Assembly: GCA_020441735.1 (NCBI GenBank)
Contig: JAGRLQ010000116.1
Span: forward strand, 1 to 13,759
Source: Nitratireductor sp.
GTDB lineage: Bacteria; Pseudomonadota; Alphaproteobacteria; Rhizobiales; Rhizobiaceae
Reading direction: 5' to 3'
DNA length: 13,759 nt
Shown here: positions 12,774 through 13,759 of the stretch, piece after piece
Numbering within the stretch: the stretch's first letter is position 1
How the letters are laid out: every line of letters begins with the position of its first letter
Made by a program: the position numbers and the translations under genes
Notes under the pieces: model-generated
Told to the model about the DNA's origin: nothing
Seen by the model: only the letters and a program-made list of their open reading frames with translations
Databases searched by the model: none

Positions 12774-13759
12774 GTTGCGCCAGAAATGCGGCATGACCAG
12801 CACCAGCACGGTAAGCAGTTCAAGCCGCCCCACCATCATCGCGATGGTCAGGATCCACTTCGCGCTGTCATTGAGGCTCTTGAAGTTGCCGACCGGTCCG
12901 ATGACGTCGCCCATGCCGGGCCCGACATTGGCAAGCGCCGTCGCTGCGGCGGATGCGGCCATGATGAAATCCAGCCCCACCATGTTCAGCGCCACCGTTG
13001 TCACCCAGAAGGCGAGCGCAAACAGAAACAGAAAGTTCATCACCGCTGCCGAAACCTCTTCCCTCAGCGGTTTTCCGTTATAGCGCATGATGAATACGCC
13101 GTTTGGCTGCAGCGTGCGGCGCACATGCTGTTTGACGGTCTCGTAGAGAATCTGGAAGCGGAAGATCTTGATCCCGCAGGATGTTGATCCCGCACAGCCG
13201 CCGATGAACATGATCAGGAAGAAGAAAATCTGCGAGGAGAACCCCCAGCTGCTGTAATCGGTCGTTGTGTAGCCTGTTCCCGTGACGAGCGATGTGACGT
13301 TCAACAGCGAATGAAAAAACCCGCGCACCGGATTGTCGGGTTCCGGGTGCAGCCACCAACCGATCATCGTCAGTATGAGCAGGAGAAAGAAGAATGCACG
13401 AACCTGGGAGTTGCGCCACAGTGCTTTCGGTTCACCTCGTACTGCCTGAACATAGAGGATGAAGGGGATGGAGCCAGCCACCATGAACAGGGTTGCCACC
13501 GCGTCCACCGAATAGCTGTCGAAATAGGCGAGCGAAGCATCCTTGGTCGAAAAGCCGCCGGTTGCCACCGTCGTCATGGCGTGGATGACGGCATCATCAA
13601 GCTTCATGCCGACCATCAGATAGGCCATGGCGCACAAGGCGGTGATGAAGACGAACATCAGCGTCAGCGAGCCGGAAATCTGGGTCGCCCGCGGCATGAT
13701 CTTCTCTGCCGTGTCAAACGCCTCGATCTTGAAGAGCTGCATGCCGCCGATCTGCAGCA
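12771..13759 (-). CDS. trkH: TrkH-family potassium uptake protein, C-terminal part (5' end outside window)
   Basis: The frame is open to the right edge, and the residues before the first visible ATG (LQIGGMQLFKIE) match the middle of TrkH, so the start lies outside. About 328 of the usual 480-500 residues are seen. This is the membrane subunit that moves K+ through four pore loops. Visible filter segments, numbered from that methionine, are TTVATGGFST (57-66, second loop), TSLVTGTGYTTTD (150-162, third) and ANVGPGMGD (271-279, fourth). The intramembrane loop GGCAGSTSCGIKIFR (181-195) and the C-terminal GRLE (305-308) with PHFWR are also typical. The first pore loop is outside the window. It normally works with the cytoplasmic NAD-binding subunit TrkA, which is not in the window. 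It converges with the RND permease across 13 bp. Confidence 0.95.
   Translation of the reverse strand, partial: LQIGGMQLFKIEAFDTAEKIMPRATQISGSLTLMFVFITALCAMAYLMVGMKLDDAVIHAMTTVATGGFSTKDASLAYFDSYSVDAVATLFMVAGSIPFILYVQAVRGEPKALWRNSQVRAFFFLLLILTMIGWWLHPEPDNPVRGFFHSLLNVTSLVTGTGYTTTDYSSWGFSSQIFFFLIMFIGGCAGSTSCGIKIFRFQILYETVKQHVRRTLQPNGVFIMRYNGKPLREEVSAAVMNFLFLFALAFWVTTVALNMVGLDFIMAASAAATALANVGPGMGDVIGPVGNFKSLNDSAKWILTIAMMVGRLELLTVLVLVMPHFWRN

Overview
The window is chromosomal DNA from an alphaproteobacterium, most likely a member of the Hyphomicrobiales (Rhizobiales); I cannot name the genus. The evidence is a gcrA cell-cycle gene, the gene order gcrA / argD-argF-hslO that I recall from rhizobial chromosomes, GANTC (CcrM-type) sites at the gcrA promoter, high GC with strong codon-position bias, and a TrkH of proteobacterial type. 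It holds nine complete protein genes, two genes cut by the window edges, and one candidate 11-codon leader peptide. I see no tRNA, rRNA, CRISPR array or insertion sequence.

Layout. (1) 1-2594: a minus-strand pair encodes an exported parallel beta-helix protein and an SO2930-type diheme cytochrome c. The cytochrome runs off the left edge just as its first haem site begins. A TetR-family regulator is divergent from the pair, and a palindromic operator candidate lies between them. The function of this protein pair is not known. (2) 2609-4045: ppk2 (polyphosphate kinase 2, TTG start) lies 36 bp downstream of gcrA on the minus strand. A hairpin spans the convergent stop codons of tetR and ppk2. 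(3) 4046-4574: a 529-bp regulatory region. Its left half holds a gcrA promoter with a GANTC site in the spacer, three further GANTC-centred repeats, and one perfect and one near-perfect DnaA box. Its right half holds an argD promoter and a leader with hairpins. (4) 4575-7776: argD, argF and hslO in series. (5) 7907-12757: an RND efflux pair, adaptor plus permease. The permease has about 100 extra residues with two added membrane segments. (6) 12771-13759: the 3' part of a TrkH potassium transporter gene on the opposite strand.

The most interesting signals are two. The argD leader carries a short ORF, MSRRRLKSQRF, with a good ribosome site and three consecutive Arg codons plus a fourth. It is followed by mutually exclusive hairpins, which is what ribosome-mediated attenuation of an arginine operon should look like. 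The beta-helix/diheme-cytochrome/TetR cassette is a conserved exported redox pair with no known role. The gcrA control region and the enlarged RND permease are also worth checking.
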